A stretch of 64,000 nt of DNA from assembly GCA_047967505.1 (NCBI GenBank), contig CM106540.1. One strand, written 5' to 3'. Made by a program: the position numbers and the translations under genes. Shown one piece after another: positions 12,090-23,625 of this stretch (positions within the stretch are counted from its first letter, which is position 1; each line of letters starts with the position of its first letter). The notes beneath the pieces were generated by a model. That model did no database searches and was not told the DNA's origin. It was given only the letters and a program-made list of their open reading frames with translations. Source of the stretch: Dipteris shenzhenensis. Taxonomy: Eukaryota > Polypodiophyta > Polypodiopsida > Gleicheniales.

Positions 12090-13274
12090 GTCAAATAGAT
12101 AATGGCTCAGAGGGGTGCGAAATGAATGCCATCAAAGAGTCAAAGGGGATAGAAGAAATGAACTCTACAAACATGGCTTCATTGGAAGAATTGGGAAGCT
12201 CTTTTAATGTTAGGGTTATGATTCAACATACACCTCAGTATCTTGAATTTGGTGGAGAGGAGATTTCAATCCTCTCTAGCTTCAAATGAGGTCAATAACA
12301 ACGTTATGATGGCCATTCTCAGGTTTGATACAAACTTTTTCTCTGCTTGATAATTCAATATTTTGATTAAATCTAATAAGCTAATATTCATTTATTTGTT
12401 GGTGCAGTATAGTTATCTCACGCTTTTGTAGATCCGTACAAAACCGTGTGTATATGTTGGATTCCCTCCTTTCTCCTACACTTAGCGATAGCAGAATGAT
12501 GATAGCCGATGTTTGTAAATGGTTACAGCCTTTACATTTACATGGCATGCGAGTCCTATTTATGGCATATCACGAGATGTAAGTATCATGGCAACCTTTA
12601 TTTTCATCTTATACTGGCAACATTGTGTTAAATAATAATGGTTCTTAATTATTCATGTAGGGAACATTGGAGTTTGGTGGTTTGGGATCTTGAAGACAAC
12701 TATTGTTGGTTTGTCAACTCGATTGCACGCTTTCATGGCTCAATGCAAATGTAAGTATTCTATTAATCTATTGTTACTTCTATATTATGTACCTTATGTA
12801 ATAGACACACTAAGTTTTTTTATTATGTCATGATGAGCAAGTCGGTTGAGAAGTTGGTATCTGCTATCAAAGAAATAGGACAGTACAAAGACTCGCTATA
12901 CTTCCAAAGGCATTTAGTAGTAGAGCAGGAAGATGGGCATAGTTGTGGGGGAGAGTTGCCTATAACTGCATGTTGATTTTCAAAGAAATTTTCTCACTTA
13001 AGCCACAGGTCTCATTAGAAGACTCTTTGAAGCTCAAATATTCAGAGAAGGATATACAATTGTTTAGGGTTGAAATCATTCGAGCCACTAGAAGCATCAA
13101 AAGAGTTGCCACAGCCTCTGCTTGCATTTAAGGAAGAGGATACTGAGTCTACTCCGAAAGCACTACATATTACAGAGAAGAAGTAGAGACTAAGTGTACA
13201 TCTAGAGCACCACAGCCTCCATTGGAAGCATCGAGTTACCACAGTCTCCACTAGAAGCATCAGAAGAGTTGTGA
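12090..13274 (+). pseudogene. Ulp1/C48 peptidase-like module 3 and repeat tail (left copy)
   Basis: Linker (LEELGSSFNVRVMIQHTPQY, LEFGGEEISILS), then SIVISRFCRSVQNRVYMLDS, LLSPTLSD, DVCKWLQPLHLHGMRVLFMAYHEM, an exon EHWSLVVWDLEDNYCWFVNS (His 12665-12667, Asn 12716-12718) and the active-site segment VEQEDGHSCGGR (Cys 12944-12946). Compared with the right arm one base is missing right after the Cys codon (ggggga for gggtgga), which shifts the frame. The C-terminal tail has PQPPLEAS-type repeats and ends at a TGA at 13272-13274. The tail has one fewer repeat of about 44 residues than the right copy. This is the end of the long gene. Confidence 0.75.
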
Positions 13275-14014
13275 TGCATGTATGATGTTGTTTTTGTATA
13301 TATGCATGAGGAGCATATTCTCATGATGTTGTTTATTCCATGAATATTATGGTTGATATTTATTTGTTGCAATGTATGAATCATGCTCGAATCATGATGT
13401 TGTTTTTGTTGATTATACACCAATTTGTGACTTATTACTTAAGTGGCATTTAGTCATGATATTTATATATTTATTTCATGCACATAATTTTATGATATGA
13501 AAGTGTGATGATGTGATTATTTGGAAATATAACCTTGTGTGATGAGAATTTTGATATGAATATGTGATCATGTGATTATTTGGAAATAAATGTGTGATGA
13601 GAAGAACATAATAATTATTTGTAATATATTTCACTCCAAAGTATCAATTCCCAATGCTCCACTCACTTAAAGTATAGAATGCTCTGCAAGATTTTATTCC
13701 AAACCTTTCATTACACACTATTGGTTAAAGTGTCAATTGGACAGTCTCCACTCACTTAAAGTAGAGCATTCCCAATGCTTCACTCACTTTATTCCAACCC
13801 TTATCCTTATCATAGTGAACACATCGTGCCTTAGTGCACTTGTATTCTTCCATCCTAGTCCTTCCACAAAACACTTTCTTATTTCTTACATCCTAGTCCT
13901 TCTCATTAACTTGTATTCGTCTTTCACTTTCTATCACTCTTGAAGGAGGGGAGGCTCACTGCATCCCTCGCTATCGCTCCCTCACTCTCCTTCTCTCACT
14001 TTCCCTCTAAGACA
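13275..14014. other. Intergenic AT-rich spacer
   Basis: No gene seen. Contains histidine-type attatttggaaata repeats near 13505 and 13575 and short tandem copies of cccaatgctccactcacttaaagta (near 13650, 13735, 13770). A pyrimidine-rich stretch immediately precedes the next start codon and may be its leader. The same sequence is present, inverted, at 53655-54332. Confidence 0.6.
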
Positions 14015-14471
14015 ATGACTAGTTACTATACGATTTCATTTACTGAACTCAAATTCTATCTTAGATCCCTTTTGTATGGACCAATGAAGGGAAAATCATT
14101 CGAGGAGGATATGTTACGCACATGGCTACTTGATTTGAACTCAGCAGAAGAGGTGAATATCCCTAGCATTCTTTTTCGCTTCTTTTAATCACGTACTTCT
14201 TATGCTAACGAGTTAAATTTTCATACAGGATATGGCAGTGGCTAGAAGCTGTATTGAAAAAAAAAGTGAAGATGAGGAAAGCCAAGAGAGAAAAGAGGAG
14301 TTGTTAAATGCTTACAAGTCAGTGGAAGATTCGAAACAGGTTGTGAGGAGAGCCTGTGAGGAGATTTGCGACAGAAGCCCTGGTTACGCATGGCCTGCAG
14401 GTTTAAAGTCTGCTTATTTTCATGAAGCCAATGCCATAGTAGGCACTTTTGAGGACATATGCTCTCTCTAA
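14015..14471 (+). CDS. Two-exon gene of unknown function (left copy, 3'-truncated by arm junction)
   Basis: Exon 1 (14015-14152) begins MTSYYTISFTELKFYLRSLL and ends AEE at a gtgaat donor; exon 2 starts at 14229 after catacag and reads DMAVARSCIEKK, a charged EDEESQERKEELLNAYKSVE helix, then VVRRACEEICDRSPGYAWPA and FHEANAIVGTF. The splice sites are conserved in the right arm, and the reading frame is open in both, so this is the best-preserved gene of the arms. It has no recognised domain. Homology to the other arm stops at the codons for GTF (about 14452); the last seven residues before the stop come from unrelated sequence, so the true C terminus is missing. Confidence 0.5.
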
Positions 14472-14650
14472 TGACACAATAGTCAAGTGATGGAAATTTA
14501 ATTCCATAGAGACTTATGTGTTTTCTGAAGTTGTAATAGACAAGAAATGAAACTACAATTCCGCAAAGACTTTTTAGCTCTCTAATGTAAAGTTGAAATA
14601 GACAAGAAATGGAACTACAGTTCCACAAAGACTTTTAGAGAAGGGTCAAA
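14472..14650. repeat. Two-copy tandem duplication of about 60 bp
   Basis: The segment aatagacaagaaatgaaact...ccgcaaagactttt recurs as aatagacaagaaatggaact...ccacaaagactttt, starting near 14535 and 14596. Immediately outside the inner end of the left arm. No coding content. Confidence 0.65.
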
Positions 14651-14654
14651 GGAG

Positions 14655-14659
14655 AGGGG

Positions 14660-14691
<32 letters not shown>

Positions 14692-14740
14692 TACACACAC
14701 TTTTTTTTGGGTGTGAAACACACACACACAACCAAAGTGG
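14655..14740. repeat. GA and CA microsatellites
   Basis: A (GA)n run at about 14655-14688, an 8-T run and a short (CA)n run. No gene. Confidence 0.9.
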
Positions 14741-15039
14741 TTTGCATATAATAAAGAATATAAAAGGAAAAATTGTCCAGTTTATCTCTCCTAGCAAGCC
14801 AATCTAAAGAGGAGAGTGACACCTTCTTGTAACATATATGCAAGTAGAATACAAATATTAGGAAGAGAGAGAGAGCAACTCTAACACACTTTAAATAAAC
14901 ACTAATTCCATTTTTCTTCTATCGTTTATCTATATATTATTAAAGCAAATGCATATTATACTCTCAAATCACGATGCACTTTTATAGTTTACAAACAAAT
15001 AGATTATTATGGATGGATACTCTAAGCTATAAGGAAACT

Positions 15040-15400
15040 ATATAAAACATCATACGGTACACCACTCCATCTTTCATAGCTTTTAAATTTAATTAGCATG
15101 AAACTCCCTCCCCAAGCCCCCTCTCTCCTTCCCTCCTCCTCAGGCCCAAAACAAATATATGTGTAGACACACCATGACATATGTGGACACATAGGCACAC
15201 ACACACATAGTTGTTCATGCCCAACTAATTTTTCTAACATTATAATAATATATAGAGATGCAGGAGGGAAGAGAGAGAGAGAGACAGAGACAGAGAGAGA
15301 GAGAGAGAGAGAAACTATATAAAACATCATACGGTACACCATTCCATCTTTCATAGTTTTTAATTAGCACGACACTCCCTCCCCCCTCCTCTCCCCCCGA
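15040..15400 (-). repeat. Inverted copy of the TC-microsatellite repeat unit
   Basis: On the minus strand this carries the same series of segments as plus-strand copies at 15405-15612 and 18236-18448: the GA/TC tract, tctatatattattataa, tatgtgtgtgtgtgcctatg and catatgtcatggtgtgtcta. It therefore faces its neighbour head to head, leaving GA tracts either side. It is bounded on both sides by copies of aaactatataaaacatcata. Confidence 0.7.
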
Positions 15401-15614
15401 AATAAATGCTTCTCTTTTTGTTTTCTCCTTGTGGTGCAACTACTCCCGAACTCTCCATCACCTCTACTCACCATCATCTCTCTCTCTCTCTCTCTCTTCC
15501 CTCCTTCGGCTCTATATATTATTATAACGAACAACTATGTGTGTGTGTGCCTATGTGTCTGCATATATCATGGTGTGTCTACACATATAATTGTGTTGGG
15601 CCTTTGGGCATGTT

Positions 15615-15860
15615 CTCGGGGGGGTCACTATGTATAAACTCTCTATATCACGTGCGTTCAAGTCTTATTTGTAAAATCCCTTATCTGTAGATTTTTCATT
15701 AATAAAATATACCCTTTTTCTATACAAATCTGTATTTTTTTTTTGAAATGATTTTAAATAATCCCTTATGTAAGTTAATTTCTATAAATTTTAGAAATTA
15801 AAAATATCCTTCTATTGAACTCACGTGATAGGGTTACATAAGATGAGTGACCCCCCCGAG
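15615..15860. mobile_element. 246-bp hAT-type MITE with perfect TIRs and 8-bp TSD
   Basis: Ends are perfect 15-bp inverted repeats, CTCGGGGGGGTCACT at 15615-15629 and its complement at 15846-15860. It is flanked by the direct repeat GGCATGTT at 15607-15614 and 15861-15868. A related empty site exists at about 18433-18448 (gggcctttggacatgtttta), which continues directly into the same downstream sequence. An 8-bp duplication is characteristic of hAT elements (also of P and some Mutator relatives). The interior is AT-rich and has no ORF, so it must have used a transposase from elsewhere. Confidence 0.9.
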
Positions 15861-16117
15861 GGCATGTTTTAGTGTGCACATGGGGTCTATGATGTGTGTG
15901 TGTCTCTCTCTCTCTCCACATTGAAGACATGTTTATAGCTTAACAAATCATGTGATGGATACTAATTCTTACCATCTTAAATTCTTCTCAATGAAGGTTT
16001 TGCCTTAAAAAGTATAAGAAATGTGGATCATTATTGCTCATTTCATGCTTCTCTTTTTGTTTTCTCCTTATGGTGCAACTACTCTCGAACTCTCGATCAC
16101 CTCTACTCACCATCACT

Positions 16118-16261
<144 letters not shown>

Positions 16262-16539
16262 ATATATATATATATATATATATCTACCTCCTTCATCTCC
16301 TCTCCCCTCCTCTCTTTCCTTCTGCATCTCTATATATTATTATAATGCTAAAAATATTAGTAGGGCACGAACAACATACTAGCATCACACATATGCCTAT
16401 ACTAACTCCTAATTTAAATAAACATCCAATCACATCCAAATCATATCTTTATAAGTGCCTATGGTTATGTGTGGCAAGCTTTTTCTACAAAGACCTCAAT
16501 GTTGGTCTTGTAGGTTCAAAAGCACAATTTTATGGCTAC

Positions 16540-18110
16540 ACAACCTAATTAAGCATCTGGCTTATATAGGTCTCTTTCACACACATTGATCACATTCCGT
16601 CGCATATGCTACTTTTTAAAAATGCATACGTGCATGCACTTTATATAATCACAGCCCTACATTAAGTAACAAATGTTTGATGAGAGCCTTCAGTCTCCCT
16701 TAGCATCAAACTATCTAAAACATCATACGGTACACCACTCCATCTTTGATGAGAAACTATATAAAATATCATATGGTACACCACTCCATCTTTCATAGCT
16801 TTTAAATTTAATTAGCACGAAACTCCCTCCCCAAGCCCCCTCTCTCCCCCAAACCTCCCTCCTCCTCCCCTGAACCTTCAGAATGCTCAATTAGACCTCC
16901 ACGAACCTCCCTTCTTGCCCGTATGGGATTTACTGCCTCAAGGAATATACCTTATTATTTCTCACCATTAGCCCCTAACCTATTGCCCTACATTATAACA
17001 CATTCTCATATGCCTATACTAACTCCCAATTTAAAAATAAACATCCAATCACATACAAATTATATCTTTATAAGTGCCTACGGTTATGTCTGGCAAACTT
17101 TTTCTACACAACCTAATTAAGCATCTAGCTTATATAGGTCTCTTTCACACACATTGATCACCCTAGCCATTCTGTGGCGTATGCTACTTTTTAAAAATGC
17201 ATACGTGCATGCACTTTATATAATCAAAGCCCTATATTAAGTAACAAATGTTTGATGAGAGCCTTAAGTCTCCCTTAGCATCAAACTATCTAAAACATCA
17301 TATGGTACACCACTCCATCTTTGATGAGAAACTATATAAAACATCATACGGTACACCACTCCATCTTTCATAGCTTTTAAATTTAATTAGCACGAAAATC
17401 CCTCCCCAAGCCCCCTCTCTCCCCCAAACCTCCCTCCTCCTCCCCCAAACCTCCAGAATGCTCGATCGGGCCTCCACGAACCTCCCTTCTTGCCTGTATG
17501 GGATTTACTGCCTCAAGGAATATACCTTATTATTTCTCAACATTAGCCCCTAACCTATTGCCCTACATTATAACACATTCTCATATGCCTATATTAACTC
17601 CCAATTTAAATAAACATCCAATCACATCCAAATCATCCCTCAACGTTGGTCTTGTAGGTTCAAAAGCACAATTTTATGGCTACACAACCTAATTAAGCAT
17701 CTGGCTTATATAGGTCTCTTTCACAAACATTGATCACCCTAGCCATTCTGTGGCATATGCTACTTTTTAAAAATGCATACGTGCATGCACTTTATATAAT
17801 GAAAGCCCTATATTAAGTAGCAAATGTTTGATGAGAGCCTTCAGGCTCCCTTAGCATCAATCTAAAACATCATATGGTACACCACTCCATCTTTCATAGC
17901 TTTTAAATTTAATTAGCACGAAACTCCCTCCCCAAGCCCCCTCTCTCCCCCAAACCTCCCTCCTCCTCCCCCGAACCTCCAGAATGCTCGACCGGACCTC
18001 CACGAACCTCCCTTCTTGCTCGTATGGGATTTACTGCCTCAAGGAATATACCTTATTATTTCTAACCATTAGCCCCTACCCTATTGCCCTACATTATAAC
18101 ACATTCTCAA
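16540..18110 (+). repeat. Tandem array of about 575-bp units
   Basis: Three successive copies share, in order: cttatataggtctctttcac (16560, 17131, 17705), gcatacgtgcatgcacttta, gagagccttcag, catcatacggtacaccactc, aaactccctccccaagcccc, the tatgggatttactgcctcaa segment (16922, 17498, 18025) and cctacattataacacattct. Spacing of successive copies is about 571-576 bp. The third copy runs directly into another TC unit. Short frames beginning MGFTASRNIPYY recur only because the unit recurs. Confidence 0.88.
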
Positions 18111-18293
18111 TGAAGGTTTGCCCTTATAAAGTATAAGAAATGTGGATCATTATTGCCCATTTCATACATTTTTTTAAAGATATGGCAATATGTCAAACAC
18201 ACATCCCTCCCCCCCCTCCTCTCCCCCGAAATAAATGCTTCTCTTCTTGTGGTGCAACTACTCCTGAACTCTCCGTCACCTCTACTCACTATC

Positions 18294-18332
<39 letters not shown>

Positions 18333-18695
18333 CTCCCGTGGCTCTATATATTATTATAACAAACAACTATGTGTGTGTGTGCCTATGTTTTCGCATATGT
18401 CATGGTGTGTCTACACATATAATTGTGTTGGGCCTTTGGACATGTTTTAGTGTGCACATGGGGTCTATGATGTGTGTGTGTCTCTCTCTCTCTCCACATT
18501 CAAGACATGTTTATAGCTTAACAAATCATGTGATGGGTACTAATTCTTACCATAATAAATTCTTCTCAATGAAGGTTTGCCCTTATAAAGTATAAGAAAT
18601 GTGGATCATTATTGCCCATTTCATGCTTCTCTTTTTGTTTTCTCCTTATGGTGCAGCTACTCTCGAACTCTCGATCACCTCTACTCACCATCACT

Positions 18696-18757
<62 letters not shown>

Positions 18758-19649
18758 CTCTACCTCCTTCATCTCCTCTCCCCTCCTCTCTTTCCTCCCA
18801 CATCTCTATATATTATTATAATGCTAAAAATATTAGTAGGGCATGAACAACATACTAACATCGCACATATGCCTATACTAACTCCCAATTTAGATAAACA
18901 TCCAATCACATCCAAATCATATCTTTATAAGTGCCTATGGTTATGTCTAGCAAACTTTTTCTGTAAAGACCTCAATGTTGGTCTTGTAGGTTCAAAAGCA
19001 CAATTTTATGGCTACACAACCTAATTAAGCATCTGGCTTATATAGGTCTCTTTCACACACATTGATCACCCTAGCCATTCCATGGCATATGCTACTTTTT
19101 AAAAATGCATACGTGCATGCACTTTATATAATCAAAGCCCTATATTAAGTAACAAATGTTTGATGAGAGCCTTCCGTCTCCCTTAGCATCAAACTATCTA
19201 ACATTTTTAGACTTGTCTAAAGTCTAGTTTCAAAATTCAATAAAAGAAGAGTCCAAAATGATGAATATTATTCTTCTATGATGTTTGAAGATATCTTTTA
19301 AAATAAAAATTGCTTAAAATAACCAAACGCCGGGTTATACATCTCTCTCTCTCTAACATCGCACATATGCATATACTAACTCCCAATTTAAATAAACATC
19401 CAATCACATCCAAATCACATCTTTATAACTGCCTATGGTTATGTCGAGTAAACTTTTTCTACAAAGGCCTCAATTTTATGGCTACACAACCTAATTAAAC
19501 ATCTGGCTTATATATGTCTCTTTCACACACACAAATATTAATCATGTGATGGATACAAAATCTTACCATATTAAATACCTTACATATTATACTCTCAAAT
19601 CACGATACCTTTTCAAAACATACTATATTTTTTAAAATTTAAATTTAAA

Positions 19650-19715
19650 TTTGTTTAATAAAAATAATTTATATTATATGTTTTTAATATAATATATTTT
19701 TTATATTGAAATATT

Positions 19716-19746
<31 letters not shown>

Positions 19747-20035
19747 AAACAGATTAAAATAAAAACATATAATTTCGTGGCGTATGCTTTCTTAAAATTT
19801 ATATTATATGTTTTTAATATAATATATTTTTTATATTGAAATATTAAGAGAGAGAGAGAGAGAGAGATTTATAAACATATTAAAATATATAGGTTAAAAA
19901 AATAAAAACATATAATTTATATTATATGCTTTTAATATAATATATTTTTTATATTAAAATATTGAGAGAGAGAGAGAGAGAGTGAGTGAGATTTAAAAAC
20001 ATATTAAAGTATATAGGCTAAAAATAATATTGCTT
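19650..20035 (+). repeat. Three-unit AT-rich tandem repeat, each with a GA tract
   Basis: Units of roughly 120-130 bp begin with atttatattatatgttttta at about 19667, 19797 and 19916, contain taatatattttttatattga, and end with attgagagagag... then atttaaaaacatattaaa. Each unit holds its own GA run of different length. Confidence 0.85.
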
Positions 20036-20089
20036 AAAATTAAAATTAAAATTTTTTTTAAAACATATTAAACTATATATAAGCTAAAA

Positions 20090-21180
20090 AGTTATTTGAG
20101 AGAGAGAGAAAGTGAATGTGCAGAGAGAGTGAGAGAGAGAGAGAGAGAGAGAGAATACGTGATGGAGGCGAGACGCCGGAACGTCGGGACGCTAAATGGG
20201 AGCGGGACGTTGGGACACCAAATGAGAGCAGGACGTTGAGAATGGCACTGTGGACAGAGGCTTGGAGAGTGACGCATTGTGAACAGTGGATGGAGTCGTG
20301 GACGAAGCCATGGAGCAGAAGAACTCACGGTTGTCAATGAAGGAGCTAGAAGCATTGTCACAAAATGTTGTGTAAGGTTCGTTTTTCAACGGAGCAGGAG
20401 AGGCGTTGTCAGCGGAGAGGATGCGAAGCTCTAACCCGAAGTCGAAAGCAGGTCTAATGATGAAGTCTCGAGACTCTAGGAGGCAGAGGTCTGACGTGAA
20501 GGAGAGGCGAAGACTCTGAGAAGGAGCTCAAATGCTGTGAGAACTTTGGAGCTAGAGACTACATTGAATGTGCCCAATGGCAATTCAAACCCTCCAGTCC
20601 AAGATCGCCATGTGGCCACGCATTCACTCAACAAACGCCGCCCTCTCCATCTACAGTCCTGTGTAGTGGCCGCTGACGAGAGTCGTGCCAGTTGTGTTGT
20701 TTTGCTGCAACTACTCCTCTTGCCCATCATAGAGGGTGCCACATGGGAGATGGCATTTAATCGCTGGCCACCCTATTCCTCAGCTCCTGGCACCGCCCCT
20801 CGTACCACGTGGCACACTGATCTCTACCTTCGCTCTCTGGCCTGTCTCAATAGTCTGCCCCATCTAGCCTATAGCCCGTCTCAACAGTCTACCACATGGC
20901 AGATGGCATTTAATTGCTGGCCACCCTATTCCTCAGCTCCTCGCACTGCCCCCCGTGCCACATGGCATGCTGATCTCTGCCTCCGCTCTGGCCCTCTACC
21001 CATGCAATCCTATGGTCCTCGGGCCTCCCCTTGCCATGTGGCACGCTGCCCGTCTCAACAGTCTGCCCCATCCAACCTTTGCCTCTTCCTCTTCCTCTCG
21101 CGTGCCGTGTGGTACTTCTTGCGAACCTCCCTCCTCCACCCCGAAGCTCCATATCTACCAGGCTAGTCTGGTAAACCTCG
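20090..21180 (+). repeat. GC-richer segment with 150-bp tandem duplication
   Basis: Composition changes sharply to GC-richer. Near 20165-20240 a 30-bp motif (gggacgctaaatgggagcgg and variants) repeats. At 20738-21035 a unit of about 150 bp beginning ccacatgg(g/c)agatggcat is duplicated. A plus-strand frame of 209 codons (20537-21166) spans this and so contains a repeated WPPYSSAPxTAPRxTWHxDL segment. There is no recognised domain, and codon pattern and repeats suggest it may not be a gene; it could be a degenerate repeat with an open frame by chance. Confidence 0.4.
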
Positions 21181-21194
21181 CCTTAAGGAGGATA

Positions 21195-21775
21195 AGAGAT
21201 GTTTGAGAGAGGTGGGCCTTGTAACGGCTCTAGGGATAGCAGACATTTGAGTGCCAATTGGGAGAAAAAAGCACAGCGAGGGGGGGGGTGGATTTTTCTC
21301 TTTTAAAATAATTAGAAAATTAAAAAAAAGGAAAAAAGTAAAGGAAATATAAATTAGGACAAGATATATAATTACATCAAAAAAGTTAATATAGGAAAAT
21401 TTGAAAAAAAGGGGTTTAAATAGAAAAACCTTTTTTTTTTTAAAGGGGAAAAAGAACAAAGAAAAAAAAGAGGGGGTTGATACATATTGATATTTATAGA
21501 TACATATGGATACATATATAGAGATATGTTTAGATACATGTATAGAATATAGATACATACACAGTATCATATAAAAACATATAGAGGTGCATGTACACGC
21601 ACACACTACACACACGCGCACGCGCTCGAGCACACATGCACACACACAGGAATATATGGATAGAATATAAATCTCTCTATTTATATAGATATATTTGTAG
21701 CTTATATATGAGAGATGAGTAGGTTTGAACTCAATTGCATTGTAGGAAAATTGAAACAAGAAACAACTCCTATTG
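21195..21775. other. Low-complexity purine and TATA/CA stretch
   Basis: G-run and A/G-rich sequence (21270-21480), then gatacatat-type short repeats and a (CA)n-like stretch near 21590-21650. I see no gene. Confidence 0.7.
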
Positions 21776-21779
21776 CATT

Positions 21780-23154
21780 AAAAGAAAATGGAAACAAGAC
21801 ATAGTACAAGTTTAATACATGCCTCACATGAGTCATGTAACATAACAAAGCAACCCCATAGGGGGGTAGATGTCTGTACAATGGGGTGTTGAGGAGAAGA
21901 GGACACCGGAATGTCCATGTTACAGATGTCACCTCCCGCCTCATAATTAAAAAAAATGTTATGGAGCACACAAGCCACAACATCTTTGGCAAGACCTCCA
22001 CATCGAGACACTTGATAGTTTGATAAAGGAGCCCCTACATTTGCTTCAATCTACCAAAAGTCCATTCCACCATGATTCAAGGAGATGATAACTTGTAGTT
22101 GACATCATCTGTTATAGATGCAATGAATGGGATGAGACAAAAAGGTAGATCCATGTACCCAACAACCCCCAATATGTACTTTGTTGTGATTCCCTATAGC
22201 TTAGATGGTCCATTAAGAATACGTCCATCAATTTCTTTGGCATAGAAAGCTGAATTAGTGAGCACTTAGAAAGCTGAATTAGTGAGCACTCATGATGTCA
22301 TTCCAACATCCGCACATACCTACCATGATATCAAGGAACTTCATGTCGCTATCCACTACTGCTTGCAAGCTCATGGAATAATTGCGGTTCTGGTCAAACC
22401 AAGGAGTATGCACCTCATCGTAAGGAAGCTCCATGCTGATGTGCGACACATCAATAGCTCTAGAACAATTGGGAAAGCCTTTCCTTTCCTCGAAGCCGTC
22501 CTGATTGCTTCAAGCCAAGTTCCGTTCTCACGCTAAGCTATAAACCTTCATTCCTGTTTCAGGACTGGAACAAGGAATTGACGAAAGACTCTCCCTAGAG
22601 TGGAATTTCCCACTCTATACAAACTTGCAATGTGGTGAATAGGCCCTCCTATCCCAAGATGATGAAAGGACATTCCGACCTTCTTCGCAACCGACACCTC
22701 CCTCATTGGAACCCTATCAATGATTTGCTGGGGTATCGGTTTCTGAGAGAGAGCAGCTCGGACCAAGTCGTAAACGAAGTTGAAGCACACCCTAGGCAAT
22801 CGAACATGCTCTTCAAATATGGACGTCATAAGCCCTTGAAAAATCCATGAAAGTCTCCCAAAACTCTTGGTTTCGTGGTTGACATACCAAAGTCCAAGCG
22901 TGGTGTCCTTGATCTCGCTTGGCTCTTGCTGCTGCAGCCAATATGCAGTGTAAGGTGGTGACAACGTCTAGGGAGATACTAAGTTCTTCATCCTCCATAG
23001 GGAGCTCGGCTACATCATCTTCATCGCCCATTAGCATGTCCTGCACATCTTCTCCTTGGAAGCCAAGGATTGTAGGCGGATGCTCTTGCAACATCAACAT
23101 CACACCCTCATGGGCTATAGCCACAAATGCCAAGGCATTGTCATCCACGTCCAT
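21780..23154 (-). pseudogene. PIF/Harbinger transposase remnant
   Basis: Minus-strand transposase fragments in order. The start codon at 23152-23154 gives MDVDDNALAF, then an acidic region, QPRNQEFWETFMDFSR, a frameshift to EEHVRLPRVCFNFVYDLVR, and HHLGIGGPIHHIASLYRVGN followed by STLGRVFRQF (the helix-turn-helix). The DDE domain follows near 22470 with AIDVSHISMELPYDE, NRNYSMSLQAVVD, FLDIMVGMCG and, lower, VEWTFGRLKQM. These match Harbinger GCIDGTHI, YSxNxQAVVD and the IERAFGRLK Glu motif. The usual GDSGYP motif reads GVVGYMDLPF, so the third catalytic acid is lost. Stops, a frameshift and a 23-bp duplication at about 22250-22292 confirm a dead copy. Terminal inverted repeats were not identified. 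Confidence 0.85.
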
Positions 23155-23625
23155 GAATGAGGTGTAGGTGAAGAGGGAGGCGGCAATGTATGTGGATGAG
23201 GGAAAAGGAGTCATCGATGGTGAATGAGAGAGGAGGAGCAGTATGTGATTGAGGGATGGCCGTGAACTGCAGGTGATTGAGGGAGGAGGAGGCGTATGTG
23301 ATCGAAGGAGGGCCATGAACTGCAGGTGAATGAGGGAGGAGGAGGCGTAGGTGGGTGACGGAGAAGGAGGTCTTGCATGTGATTGAGGGAGGAGGAGTTG
23401 TACGTTAAACCTTGAGGAGGAGACACACGTGAATGACAGGAGGAGGAGGAGCTGTATGTGATTAAGGGAGGAGGAGTCGCCATTGAATGAGCAAGGAGGA
23501 CATGAGCTGACAGAGGGAGAAGAAACCGGCTTGGAAGACGGAGAGGAAGCGGGTGAGGGAAGAGGAGACGCAAAGCAATGAGAGCAATGAGGAGACACAG
23601 AGCAATGAGGGACGAGGGAGGAGGA
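23155..23625. repeat. Purine-rich (GAGGAGGAG) degenerate repeat
   Basis: Repeats of gtgattgagggaggaggag-like units of variable length upstream of the Harbinger coding region. The minus strand is open through it and would encode Ser/Pro-rich sequence that joins the transposase frame. It may be a simple repeat in the 5' part of the element and not part of a protein. Confidence 0.6.

Larger units (their letters stand above)
3774..14452 (+). repeat. Left arm of giant inverted repeat
   Basis: This segment reappears in reverse complement at 53219-64000. Matching landmarks: the ctccttaaatgag motif (left 3776, right end of window), the leader, start codon 6287 versus 61560, all three Ulp1-like modules, and the two-exon gene (14015 versus 53654). 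Paired coordinates sum to about 67,670-67,930 along the whole length, so the arms are collinear with only small indels. The inner end is sharp: after the shared ggcacttt at about 14452 the arms diverge completely. GA sequence at 3185-3773 may belong to the arm as well, but its mate lies beyond the window. Confidence 0.93.
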
